Assembly (NCBI GenBank): GCA_022410635.1
Contig: JAJVDF010000358.1
Span: forward strand, 1,113,489-1,177,488
DNA length: 64,000 bases
Source of the DNA: Tretioscincus oriximinensis
Taxonomy: Eukaryota; Chordata; Lepidosauria; Squamata; Gymnophthalmidae
Reading direction: 5' to 3'
The position numbers and the translations under genes are program-made. Below are positions 10,459 to 22,200 of this stretch, piece after piece. Numbering within the stretch: position 1 is the stretch's first letter; every line of letters starts with the position of its first letter. A model generated the notes under the pieces. That model had not been told where the DNA came from and did not search any database. It worked only from the letters and a program-made list of their open reading frames with translations.

Positions 10459-12198
10459 AACCCCCCACCCCCAACTCAAATTACTATGAAATCTGGCAAC
10501 ATTAAGTCCAGAGAGATGATGCACTGATGGGAGTATAGAAATAGGCTTATTAATTCCATTATATTTTCAGTGGGATGTAAAATTAGCTGTCTTTGGCGGG
10601 ATTTTATCCAGAATATTTTGGGAACGGAGCAGGAATTAAGAGATATACAAACACACCAAAACCCAGACATAGAACAACCATAGTCACCAGCTTTAAAAGC
10701 TAGAATAGTATGTCAGCCATATACTATGACAGTCTTGGGACAAATTGTTCTGGAATCAAGCTGACCCAGGAGAGCATGGAATAATGCATGCCACATAGAA
10801 TCATCCTAATCCAATTCCAGTGTTAAGATCTGGGACTTAATGTTAGCCAGTCAATTTTAGGATTGTTCAATCATATTTATAGTAAGAGCAAATGTATTTA
10901 ATGATACATGGAAGAAAAACCATGGAAACAAGATTTTTTTTTGACCAGGGGTTCGACTCAAAGACCCTGACATTCGCTTTCCATTCTATGATTCTAAGTC
11001 TAAAGCTGCTGCTAGATACCATCAATTGTTTTATCTTGTTGAAGAAATGACTTCCTGCTCTTCAACAGTGGCCATAGTGTTTGTGTGAGTTACTTGACCA
11101 TTCAGTCACTTGACCAATCAAATATGGGTCACCTGACTGATCTCTTGCCAAATATCCAAGACAATAGAGGATGAAAGGGAACGAGGAGAAAAGGGCAAAA
11201 TGTGCTGAAAAATAAATAATAACAAAAATTGTGTCCCTGCACTCTTTTGTTTTGTCAGTTCCAATTTTTGCTAATACAGTAGTTTCAAAAATTAGATAGC
11301 TTTCACTTCAAGACTGATTTATTATTGTATGCTTAGATACCCCTAATTTAATAGAAAGTATAAGTTCAGATGTAGTTGAAGAGTGATTGTTGCAACAAAT
11401 AGGCCAACATATTTCTCTGAGAACAAAGAACCATGGTCAGAAGTTACATAGCCAGATGACTTCCAACAGAATAGCAAAATGTTTGCTTCCACTTTTTATT
11501 GTTATTTTTAAACCAGGCTTAGTGGTTTTTAAATAGAGGTCTGTTTTCTGTAAAACAGAAAGTGTCAGCTGTTTCACAGAGACCGAGGTGCTTATTTTAT
11601 ACATATGGTAATCCCATTTGCAGAACTCCTATCAGTGGTTTCGGGGCAGAACAAAATAAAAAAGAAAAATCACGTTTTTATAAGCCAAAATAATATCTCT
11701 ATTCAAGTTAGTCTCAAAGTGCTACTGGCCTCTTTGCTGGACTCTATTAATATACTTCATGTACTCCAAATCTAAAGCAATACAGCAGAACAAACTAGTA
11801 AGTATACAGAACCAACCTAAGTCTTCTAACAATATGATGGAAAATATTTGTAGTTTAGGCTTGTAGATCTCTTTCATTTTCCAAAGTTGTTCCTTTGATT
11901 TTCCCTCTACATATATATTTTGCTACTAGCCATGCTAGAATCTTTAAAGCTCTCACACCATCTGGCTATGTGCCATCTATCTAGCCTGGTGTCAAAATTT
12001 CTGCAGACAAAATAGACCTAGCTTTGAAAACTCTCTGTGATGGGCATTTTCCATGCAGTCTGACCAAGAAGAAGGAAATTCTATTTGAATTTACAGGTCT
12101 TTCAAGTTTGGTTCAGCAACAAATAAAAATAGTACCTATAAGCTACAAGTTAGTCCCAAAGCAGAGAATCTTGGAACACTTTAAAATAAAAACCCCAA

Positions 12199-12520
12199 AC
12201 ATAAGAACACAAGAGGAGCCCTGCTGAATGGGCCCAGAGCTGATTCTGTCTCACCCAGTGGTCCATCATTTGCATTAGGGCAGTTTCAAATAGAAAAAGG
12301 CAAAATATTCTTGACTCCCTGCAAATGGTATTTCAGGAATCCTGCCTGTTGCTTCATCCTGGAGGCAGTATCAAGAGATCCATCCTAGTAGCTATTGGTG
12401 TCCTTGGTGTCCATGAACATGTCTAATCCTGTCTTAAAACTGTCCAGGCTGCTAGCTACCACCACCTCTTCTGGAAGTACATTCCACAGGCTGATGGCTC
12501 TCTGAGTGAAAAAATACTTG
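12199..12520 (-). mobile_element. CR1 LINE 3' end fragment
   Basis: The minus strand encodes the C-terminal CR1 ORF2 stretch FFTQRAISLWNVLPEEVVVA and then SLDSFKTGLD. The CR1 3' UTR follows, with the reverse of 'ctgctgaatgggcccagagc' and 'tctcacccagtggtccatca'. It is 5'-truncated: upstream of the FFTQR motif the match ends. Confidence 0.85.
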
Positions 12521-12529
12521 GGCTGTGGG

Positions 12530-13470
12530 TCACATTTCTCACAGGAATCATTGTGCAACAGTTCAAATGTTAAATTCTGACCTGTGTGCAGTATGTAACT
12601 GCCTTGACACTTAAGCTGCTCCACGAATAAATGGTCTTGAGGCCAGGTTTTGCGTCATACCTCTTTTCAAAGGGGTGACACGCAGGACATGGGCAATATA
12701 ATTAGGTGTCCCCATGGTTTGTGGTCCTTAGCCATTTCTAATTTTCAGTTCTTATTTTTAGACAAATTATAGGTTCCTCTTTAAGAAAAAGAGCCAGCCT
12801 TTGTTGATGTAATCATCTTTTTTAAAAAAAATTATATAGCCCCCAAAATTACTCATCATAGAATTTATTATCTTGGAAATCCCCCCTTCTATTTTCTAGA
12901 GGTAAGACATAATATAAGAAAGAAATCATTTCATCCTGTAGCTAGTCAAGATAACTAAAAATAAAGCATAAGATCCTTTAATTTTACATGAAAGACAGTT
13001 AATAATAATTGGCCATTTGAAACTCAGAAATAATTACTATATACTGTATATTAAAAAGTTGCCCCCGCATTTTTGAACATGTATTTAATGATCATCAGAA
13101 GCAAGATGGAGCTGCTTTCCTATATATTGACATTTAGGCCAGATTTGTACTTGGCTTGATTCTGTTACAGAAAATGGTTTAAGGGGCCTCCACTCTACAT
13201 GCTATTCTGAGTTCCCACAGACCTTTTCATGGCTTGTGCTAGGCTGCAATGATAAATGGACATCAGGCCATTAGACTACATTCTGGAACTCAGAATATGA
13301 CCAAGTGCAAATCAGGTCATGGTCCGCTGTAACATCAAGCACGATTACTACATCTCATATCTGATGCTCATTTTCAAGAAGCATCAGCATTTTCACCCTT
13401 CTTTCAGACAGGAACTCAGAAATAGCATACTTTTGGCGCTACTTCCTAGTGAAATGATGTTTGACTTCTC
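12530..13470. other. no recognisable feature
   Basis: AT-rich, no repeat family recognised. No exon seen. Confidence 0.4.
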
Positions 13471-13474
13471 ATTA

Positions 13475-13710
13475 AGAGGTACCCATGGTGCAAAGGTAAA
13501 GAGCAATGCTCTTTTAATAGAGAAGTCGGAGTTTGAGATATGTGTCGACTGTGGAGAGGAGTGTGCTCTCTCTACTGGACTCAGCTTTAGCTAACTTAGA
13601 TGTTCAAAAGCAGTTATTTCCAGGTAGATTAATAGGTACCATTACAATGTGTTGGAGAAGATGGAATGTAAGCCTTCAGGGGAAAAATAGCTTGTAAGCC
13701 ACTTGGTCAA
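13475..13710 (+). mobile_element. SINE, diverged relative of family A
   Basis: It opens with a tRNA-like 'acccatggtgcaaaggtaaa', followed by the family-A body order: 'ctcagctttagctaac', 'aggtagatta', 'gaagatggaatgtaagcctt', 'gtaagccac'. It ends without the TTC tail. An older subfamily than 1378-1684. Confidence 0.65.
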
Positions 13711-14503
13711 CTTTTCTGGTCCAGCATGTTGGAACAATTCAGAGATCATTTTCAAGAGTCTCCTGCTGAAGTGGGCTCTGATGCCATTTTGTGCCATGGG
13801 ATGCTCCAGTTCTTCATTTCACATAAATATGGAATTCAGTTATCGCCCTCTTGGTAGACTGGTCTGTAATACGGATGAGTTATTCCATTGAGATATTGAG
13901 CAGGCCAACCAGTACAGTGCAGATGTAGCTTTAAAGTCTAATAAATACAGTTGCAAACACCAGCAAACCAACACCAAGCTTAAGCAAAATTCAAGTCTCT
14001 TTGACCACTGCAGCCTCACAGCGTTCCTCTTTCAGAGCCTTAATAGATTGATCTATTAATACCCTAAAAGAGCCACAATACTGCTTTCCCCACTGGCCAT
14101 TATTCTGGAATATATCTCAGAATAATGATCAGTGAGGAAAGGGGCTAAGCATTCCTTAGTCTCAGTCTCAACTTTGTTCATTAGGTGAATTTGAATGAAT
14201 CAAATATCGAGCTACATCAACGTCATTGGATTTTTGTGACTAATAAAAGGAAGGGAAATAAGTTTAGAATAATTATGCAAGTCAATACGATGCACCAAAA
14301 ACATGTTAGGAACCTTCCTTCCCCATATTGGTTGGGTCTAAGTGAGGGGGTGGCTGGCTATACCTGCCTTTCAATGATTACGAATTAACAGATGGAGCAT
14401 ATTAGCAAGTATCCAAGGAGCTTTTCTTCTGCACCTATGAAAAAGAGGCTTCTAGAACACTTGCTTGTCCAGTATATTAATGGAACTGGAATTGCTCTAA
14501 ATT

Positions 14504-14717
14504 AAGAACATAAGAACATACGAAGAACCCTACTGGATCAGGCCACAGCCCATCTAGTCCAGCATTCTGTCTCACACAGAGGCCCACCAGATGCATCTGG
14601 GCAGTCTGAACAGAGGAAAGCAAAATATGCACCTGTTCATGATTCCCTTCAAATGGTATCACAGGAGTCCTGCCTGTTGCTCCATCCGAGAGGCAACATT
14701 CAGACATCCATCCATTT
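14504..14717 (-). mobile_element. CR1 LINE 3' UTR fragment
   Basis: It contains the CR1 3' end in reverse: 'aagaacataagaacatacga', 'ctggatcaggccacagccca' and 'cagaggcccaccagatgcat', then 'ctgttgctccatccgagagg'. The same blocks recur at 46580, 51836 and 53805. Confidence 0.85.
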
Positions 14718-14876
14718 CCTGGAGGAAAACCAGAATATGAGTGTTATGTGAGTGGTTTGAAAGCAGCACCTAAATTGTTCATATGAAAGAACTATGCATC
14801 TGCATTTAAAATTCTGCATCATTTGGAATTCTGTTTCACTATCCCCTTGAAATTCAAATTCAAAATCAAAATCAAA

Positions 14877-14877
<1 letters not shown>

Positions 14878-14966
<89 letters not shown>

Positions 14967-15012
14967 CATTACTACCACTACTACTGCAACAGCAACAGCA
15001 ACATTAACAACA

Positions 15013-15086
<74 letters not shown>
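14878..15086. repeat. compound trinucleotide microsatellite (ATT)17-(ACT)n-(ACA/GCA)n-(AAT)23
   Basis: (ATT)17 occupies 14878-14928 and imperfect (ACT)n 14929-14985. A CAA/CAG-like spacer follows, then (AAT)23 at 15018-15086. The ATT and AAT arms are reverse complements, so the array can fold on itself. Homopolymeric Tyr/Asn and Ile/Val frames through it are translation artefacts. Confidence 0.97.
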
Positions 15087-15088
<2 letters not shown>

Positions 15089-15305
15089 CGGCTTCTTAAT
15101 TTTCACACGTAATTCCTTTCAAGTCATATCTGGTCCACATCAGCCACTTTCTGCAATCTGTTTGAAGCAATTTGTAAATTTGAATTGATGCAGATTTATT
15201 TATAGAACCAGAGGGTTTATAGATCTAGATTAGGGTTCCCATATAAAAACTGGGATAGAGCTGTAGACCTTTAATGGCAACAGAAAGGATCTTTCACCAG
15301 GTGCA

Positions 15306-15519
15306 GCTTAATGCAGCGGTTCCTAACTTTTTAAAAGTCATGACCACCTTTATAGAGGCAAAATTATCCCGCGACTTTTCTAGCACAGCACTACTGACTC
15401 CGGCCATCACTCAAAATGCTATTTTCAGAACCAGTAATTACCAGCGACTCCATAAAAAATCCTTTGCAACCCATTTGGGTTCGTTCAGGACTTACGGGTT
15501 GGGAACAGCTGTCCTAATG
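15306..15519. mobile_element. hAT-type non-autonomous transposon, 198 bp
   Basis: Element 15314-15511 begins CAGCGGTTCCTAAC, and its end in reverse complement begins CAGCTGTTCCCAAC (12 of 14 matching). Flanks are GCTTAATG (15306-15313) and TCCTAATG (15512-15519), a decayed 8-bp target duplication (6/8). CAG-type ends, 8-bp TSD and the 'tcatgaccac...gcgacttt' interior resemble Charlie-like hAT MITEs. No transposase. Confidence 0.7.
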
Positions 15520-16129
15520 CCTGCCGTGCTTGTGGGAGAATTTCTCACCCATTAAAAGTCCAAAGCTTTATTCCCAATTTTATGTGGGATTGGAACCCTA
15601 GTCTAGTCTCAAGTCTCTACTCAATTCTCAGATAGGGTGCGAAGCTGCAATAGGTTATGGGTGTCTTTAAAATTGTCATTATCAATTTTCCCCAAATAAT
15701 TGCTTTTTTCCTCAAATAATTGTTGAAACTTCTGTCAGTAGTGAAGTGGTCCTGACACCACATGAACATATAAACATACCACAAAGATGTTTGTTGGTCA
15801 CTTAATACATGTCATATAGCATGTCTCCTTGCAAATGTACAATGAAATTTAGGAGCAAGGAGGACATTACAGCAAATAATGAAAACACACTGCATAACAA
15901 AAATATATTCAAAACTCCTCCAATAATGGCATTATTTAACTTCACGCACACTCAATATATGCTGTTGAACTTCTGCTTTGAATCTGATACCAAAGGCAGC
16001 ACATTAATATCATGCACGTATACCATGCAAAAACACGGTATGGGAAAACAGCTTTCAACAAAGCCACATCACTGAATTTATGCCACACTAGGATAGGACA
16101 GGGTGGTATCCTTTTTTTAATTAATTNAT

Positions 16130-16890
16130 TTATTTATAATATTTTCACAACTTATTCTTAAACCCTCCCCCCCGGAGATTACACAGAGATTCCATTACTA
16201 CAGCAGATCAAAAGAATATGTTTTGAGTTCTGTTTTACATAGTAAAAATAATATTAATTTTAGTTCTTGTTACTTGGTTCGGTATAGACATCAATAGATA
16301 GTTTTTTTTACTAAATACCAATTTTGTTTAGTTTGCACAACCTTCTGAATATTGTCACTGTTATTGATTCTTGTGTTTCTAATACCAACTGCCATTTTTT
16401 GAATTAAGTATTCTTGCCATTCAATTACCGTTCGTTTTGAAACATTCTTCCATCCTTTCAAGAGTACTATTTGAGCACACATTAACATAGATTCAATAAT
16501 ATATTTATTTTGCCCATTGCCTGTTAGTTCTAAGTCTAATAGAACTAATACCATTCTTGCTGTTAAAACTAAATTGTTATTATATATTTTATTTATTTCC
16601 TTTTGGATTTTCAGCCAGTAATTTTGAGCTTCCTGGCATTGCCAGTAGATATGCTAGTAGTCAGCCCTAGTTTGACAANCGAACCAACATTGATTTGAAA
16701 TATGGGGAGCAAAATTGATTAATTGTATAAGGGGTTTTATGCCATTTGTTCATGATTTTTTTCCTGGCTTCTTTTAAGTTACTCATCTTTTCCTTTTTTT
16801 GATACTCATGTTGGAGTTCACTATTTCTGAAGGTGTTATATTTATATGGACAGAGTGGTATCCTTGATAGAATTTCTTGACTAGTTGAAN
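16130..16890 (-). mobile_element. L1-type LINE, ORF2 C-terminal fragment
   Basis: On the minus strand the peptides run NLKEARKKIMNKWHKTPY, then (after an ambiguous base) ADY.HIYWQCQEAQNYWLKI, then RMVLVLLDLELTGNGQNKYI. The order KWH.TP ... C..C-like region ... C...Q.FW.KI resembles the L1 ORF2 C-terminal zinc-knuckle region. The fragment at 18885-19285 encodes the homologous block, which supports the family call. It carries stops and frameshifts, so it is a relic. Confidence 0.65.
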
Positions 16891-17004
16891 AGATGGAGGC
16901 GGGAACCCACAAGCAAACACAAACAAAAAGAACCTTGCCAANACTTCCTGCTTTCCCAAAAGAATTGCACTGAAATTTGTGGTCACTTCTGTGGTAATCC
17001 CAGT

Positions 17005-17400
17005 CTATGAGACAGTGTCTCCAGCTGCTGGGTGAGAGGTTTTAATCCTAGAGACAGTATTTTTGGCTCCTGTATCATATCTTTTTGCCATATGACAGAC
17101 TGGCATGTGTGAGTTTAGGAGGGAAAGGGAAATGGTATAGGAGTTTAGAAATAAACAACCCAGTTCTCTTTTGCCTCCTCCTCCTCTCTTCTCTTTCCTT
17201 CTACCTTTCAAAATGAGCACTGATGCTGTTGTCTAAATTCCACTTTGGCACTCTCAAGGGCCATGAGCAAATTCATAGTCAGAAGACTTAAGTTTACACT
17301 ACAGTTAAGCCTTCCATTGACCCCATCACTTCTTGATACTTTCCAAGTACGTCATTCAGTCTGTGAAAGTACAACTAAAGTCAGCCTCAAAATATATCTC
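17005..17400. other. no recognisable feature
   Basis: Unique-looking sequence between the L1 relic and a SINE. No exon or repeat recognised. Confidence 0.4.
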
Positions 17401-17404
17401 TATC

Positions 17405-17680
17405 CAGAAGAAGAACAAAAATTAGTGCTTAAACTACACTTTTCTGAACTCAAAGCGCTTACATACCGTTNTGTTCTCTTCACAACAGACATCTTGTAAA
17501 GTATGTAGAGCTGAGAGCGTGCCAAAGTATTGTGAATAGACTAAGGTCACCTAGCTGGCTTTATGGAGGAGTACAGAATTGAACCAGGAGGAGGCTGCCA
17601 CATAGGAGACTGAAATCTAACCATAAGACCATACAGATGTTCTACTGACATTTTAACCACAAAACCAGCTTTGTGGGCTT
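17405..17680 (-). mobile_element. SINE family B, old copy
   Basis: The reverse strand holds family-B blocks: 'cactttctga..ctcaaagcg' tail, 'caacagacatcttgtaaag', 'aaggtcacctagctggcttt', 'atggaggagtacagaattga' and a decayed head with 'aaccacaaaaccagct'. Compare 36000-36178. Confidence 0.6.
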
Positions 17681-17944
17681 GGACTGAATCTAAAATATTA
17701 AACAGTTGTAAAATTATGAAATGTTTCCAAAAAACAAAGATATGTTCTTCTAAACACTTAGTTCTTAAAGTTTAAGTGATCACCTTATATTCAAAATACA
17801 GAAGCTCTATTGAATTTTGGAGANGAGAGAGGCATATGACCTAGTTTACCAAATTGGATGAAATGTTGCAGTCAATGAGGACTTTCAAATGTGTGATTTG
17901 AAATCCTCTTTTTCCCTTGACACGAAAATAGTAGTAGTCCTATT

Positions 17945-17978
17945 TTTCTTTTTCTTTTCTTTTCTTTTCTTTTTTTTT
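17945..17978. repeat. (TTTTC)n low-complexity tract
   Basis: Five to six TTTTC units grading into a T run. A 98-residue lysine-rich minus-strand frame across it is an artefact. Confidence 0.85.
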
Positions 17979-18799
17979 GCTAATCTGCTTTCCCGCACAT
18001 TGCTCTTATGGGAGATGGGGGTGGTAGTTGCACCTTTAATTATGGGATCTCTATTTTTCTTTGTCTCTGGACAAGAGTGGGAGGTCTCCCGAAGCAGAAA
18101 TAATGGGTGGCAATTATTTATCTTCCTCCTCTGAGTAGTCTTTTGTGCACAATTTCCCATTTTCTCATCTGAATTTTGCACTTGAAATAATTACCATGGA
18201 TTGTCTAAAACAACTGTGGATCTGGCAGCATCAAGTTTCAAGGGATACACCTGTTTAAAGCCAAACAACCTCTCTCAACATTCCATCAGGGAATACCTGC
18301 AAGATGAAAAACTTTTGTGTATTTCCTTCACACACACTCTTTTCTTTCTAGTGCCTTTCAAAGGGTATAACTGAGTAAATATGAGGAAGGGGGAGTGGGA
18401 GAGAGAAGATCAAGATTAGGAATAATAATGTATAATGCAACATCACGTCTGTTTCATCATATGCATTAACCCATGTTGATAGAAGTTCTTAAAGAACATT
18501 GAGAAATAAGGGCAAAGAAACAAACATTACCTTGCTATTATTTCTAAGATGTCGGCTTTCCATTCAATACATATTATCATTTATTTAGATACCTGAACTC
18601 TTACCATAATCTAAATTAAAAACTCAAGGACAAGGCATTCTGGTAGTTCCTCCCCTTGCAGAGATGCAAGGGGTAAAGGCACATAGAAGGGGCAACATGA
18701 GAAATTGGGATGGGTTTTAGAGGGCCAGACTAAGTTCTACCCAATATTGTATATAACAGTAAAACCACATCCCCAACTCTGAACTTAGACGGAGACAGT

Positions 18800-18870
18800 C
18801 AGAGACAGTAGGNGGGCCGCATGTGGCCCTCGGGCTGCCCCTTGGTTTGCTCTAGAGGCTATACAAAACA
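18800..18870. repeat. possible hAT-like terminus
   Basis: 'gggccgcatgtggccctcgg' resembles GGCCGCATG-type internal sequence of amniote hAT MITEs, but only one end is visible before L1-type sequence begins. Weak. Confidence 0.25.
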
Positions 18871-18884
18871 TTGTATAGTTTTGG

Positions 18885-19285
18885 GCACCTGGTAAAAACA
18901 TAATTCTTAATCACATGGTCAAACATACTTCGTCAGCCAAGCTTTTGACTCTTAGATCTCTCTGCATTCTGTCCTTCTTTTTCTTTCTTATATCTCTTAA
19001 GTCCCCATGAAATATAATCATGTTCAAAGTAAGTTTAATATTTGCTTCTAACATTCTACTAATTTCCTTTTCTATTTTCTTCCAAAAGTCTTGGATTTTA
19101 ACACATTCCTATAACAAATGCTTATAGGTTCCAAGTTCTTGACATCCATGCCAGCATTCAGGTCTTACATTAGCTACAAAATAAGACAGTTGCTGTGGTG
19201 TTCTGTGCCATTTTGGTAATGATTTTCTCCTTGCTTCTTTCAAATTATTTACTTGTTCTTTTTTATACCCATGTGGCTTACAACC
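18885..19285 (-). mobile_element. L1-type LINE, ORF2 C-terminal fragment
   Basis: The minus strand reads HGYKKEQVNNLKEARRKSLP, KWHRTPQQLSYFVAN, ECWHGCQELGTYKHLL and CVKIQDFWKKIEKEISRML, aligning with the relic at 16130-16890. CW-x-C...H...C...FW matches the L1 C-terminal cysteine motif. At least one stop interrupts it. Confidence 0.7.
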
Positions 19286-19289
19286 AGAT

Positions 19290-22200
19290 TAGTAAACGTA
19301 AGGTAGAGTGCATAAGGAAGTGCTGCTGGAAGTCAATTCATCTGACAAAAAGGTTATCTTTTTGTTCCTCCTGATCTTCAGTCAGGATAGCAGTTTCAGA
19401 GACTAGGCCCAGCTTATTATTTCAGCTATTAGGAGCTATCTGAGCATTGGCACTGTATTCCACTTCAGTAGCAACGTGGCCCATTATAGGACAGGTTGTT
19501 GACCCTGGGACAGAATGTTCTGCTCTGCTCTGGGATTGGTGTGTGTGTCTGTGTATAGTCTAAGATTCAGCTGCCAGTCCTTCTGGCAACTGTAGAATGA
19601 GAAAAAATCTTGTTTGCCGCAGGCAGTAACATGTTTCCAGTGTGCAGTAGGTAAGGANAGGTGATACACTGCAACTCGTATGTAAGAAGACTGCCTGAAG
19701 ACTTAAATATAGGCTGTTTCTAGCCTCCCAAGAGACCAGAGGTTCAGTTTCAAGATGGGAAATTTTGTTTTTTAACAGCAGCAGCTACTAGCTGTTCAAC
19801 AAAATGAGATTCAGATGCCTGCAAACCCTCTCCAGTATGGATTCCCAAATAAAGTCTAAATATAACCCTTGCCAAAAAAAATATTGGGTGGATGTATTAC
19901 TTGTCAGAGTCTGGAAAAAAATCTGGGTGTATGTATGTGTGCATACAAGTATGCATACAAACATCTGCACAAGAATGCTGTAATTCCCATAATCCTCAGT
20001 TGGCATTGGCTAAGAATCATGGGAAAGTTAATTTATAAATATATATATATATATATATAATGTGGGATATCTTGGGATACCTTTCTGTTTATTTTCTGCC
20101 TCATTTCCCAATCTCAATAGAACCATTAAAATAAATGATTTTTTTTTAAAAAAATAATNTTTAGAATCCCAGATACTGTACGTCTCTTGGGAACATCATC
20201 TTGTGCTATGTAAGTTTGTGTCAGTCAATTTATAATTGACTAAATATAATTATTTTTAGGGGAGGTAACCCATGAGGCTTCATCTGAAATCCATGTGTTT
20301 CAGGAACAAAATACCAGCACTAAAGGAAGCGTGCACTTTCCCTTCACGTGTAGACCTAGCTGAATGAATCCGTAAGAAAAATATACCAACTTAAAGAGAG
20401 CAATGGGGCATGTGAATTTTCCATGTAAACCATTGGTAGATCTTACTTAGGGCATAGGACAAAAATCAGGCACACTCAATTCATGTTTTAGTGAATTTTA
20501 TGAGAATAATTCACAAGTGTAGCTAACGTAACCCTGCCTTTGATAGACAACTCACTGTGTTTGTTTTTGTCTGTAGCCCTTAGGAAATAAGTAGAACATT
20601 ATTGATATATTTTAATTTCTCAGCTTTATATCTACTCATTCTGTACTTAGAACAAATATTTTTAAAAACTGAGATGGGAAGAGAACAGGGGCATTTGGAG
20701 TTGTTCACATCTTCCCTATCCATGGCTAAGATTTATTACAATTATTCATTCTAGTAATATCCAAAATTCAGAACAAGGCTCCCCTCCACACAACGTATTA
20801 AAAATCACAATTTTTTTAAAATCCGGGAAAATTAATCGCGAGTCCATTCAATCATACCTTCATCCTTTCATAAACAAACTATTAGAAAACTTTTAAATCC
20901 CAGTGGAGGAGACAAGGCAATTATCCAGGAAGTATGAGATTCTGTATTCTCTCGTCCTGGCTTCTTATCGTGGGATCCTGGTAATCCCATTAAAGATCAA
21001 TCACACTAGGAAANCTTCGCATCTCCGTGGCTGCAGGCATATACATTTCGCAAAGGATCAGCAAAACGATTGCCCAGGCAAAGGACCCTTTTCCTGGGGA
21101 TGGCCATCCATCAGTGGTGCGAGGAAACCAGAAGTTATGAAGTCACATTTTATTACAACATTTTAACTCCATTAACAATCTTTCAAAACTCGTGGGTTAC
21201 AAGTAAGGGTCTTCTTAACAATCAACCAAAACCCGCGCAATTATAAATAACTAAAGTGAACTTCATGCTTCAACATAAACAGAACAATATCCAAANCTTA
21301 AGTGGAGAGAAATAAGCCGTGGCAGTGATTAAGAAGTAGGAGGGTGGCAGGTGCAGCATCTTGGATTACGGTCCTTCTCAGCCCGAGGACTAGTGCTATG
21401 CCCCCTATGGGCGTGGCCCAATGACTGCCCACTCCTGTTGTGGGCCCAGACATCCCAGTCCATACTGTCCAGCTTGTGCTAGTTGCAGACACCGCTTAGC
21501 TCACCCTTGTGAGTCACCTCTCAAGCCCATGCTTGAGGCACACCGTGGGGGGGGGGTTGTGATGCAGCCCCTTTTAGGGCCATTGGCCTGGTGGCATGTT
21601 GGAAACACGTCACTAACGCCATGTCCTGGGAGGTCACTTTTGACCTTCCAAATCATGACGATTACTACGGGAAGATCATGCCAGCGCTTGCCGCAGNAAC
21701 TCTGACCTGGCCTGAGGATGCAGGTCAGTGCTTTTCCAGCTGCACTGCGAAAACACCATTAACACGTGGAGTCATTATAATGATACACTATGCTGGTAGA
21801 TAAACCTCATGTGCACATAGCCAAGTTTTTTTGCAGCCTATCTTGTCTATGCTTCTGCTGTGTTATTGGCTGATTAATGAAAATAACTTTCTCAGTTTAG
21901 AATGCTTACTAGATCTTAATCCATGCAGATCCAAACTGCTCCAGACAAGATGGACCACGTGACTTCTGTCCTGTCCCAAGAGTTTGATCTGGCCTGTGAC
22001 CCTAAAATTGTGTTTGGCAACAACTCTTAGTCTGCAGCAAGCAGGAGACAATGGAGAGCATTCATGTTCTGCCAGCCAGCAAGGATGACCAATGAAGTCA
22101 TGTTGGTACAAAAAAGGTTTTGTTCTCCTAGCCTCTGAACTGATGTGACTCTAACACTGCCCTAGGCTTAGTGCTGCTGGGACCGGAGAAACCACATGAT

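Noticed and set aside
14700..15188. Frames encoding poly-Tyr/poly-Asn and poly-Ile/poly-Val
   Set aside because: Pure translation of trinucleotide microsatellites.
17885..18181. Lysine-rich 98-codon minus-strand frame resembling a nuclear localisation region
   Set aside because: The lysine run is the reverse of a (TTTTC)n tract. No other support.
21298..21803. Overlapping frames in a GC-richer region around 21340-21740
   Set aside because: Frames are short, interrupted by an N and without splice signals or recognisable domains.
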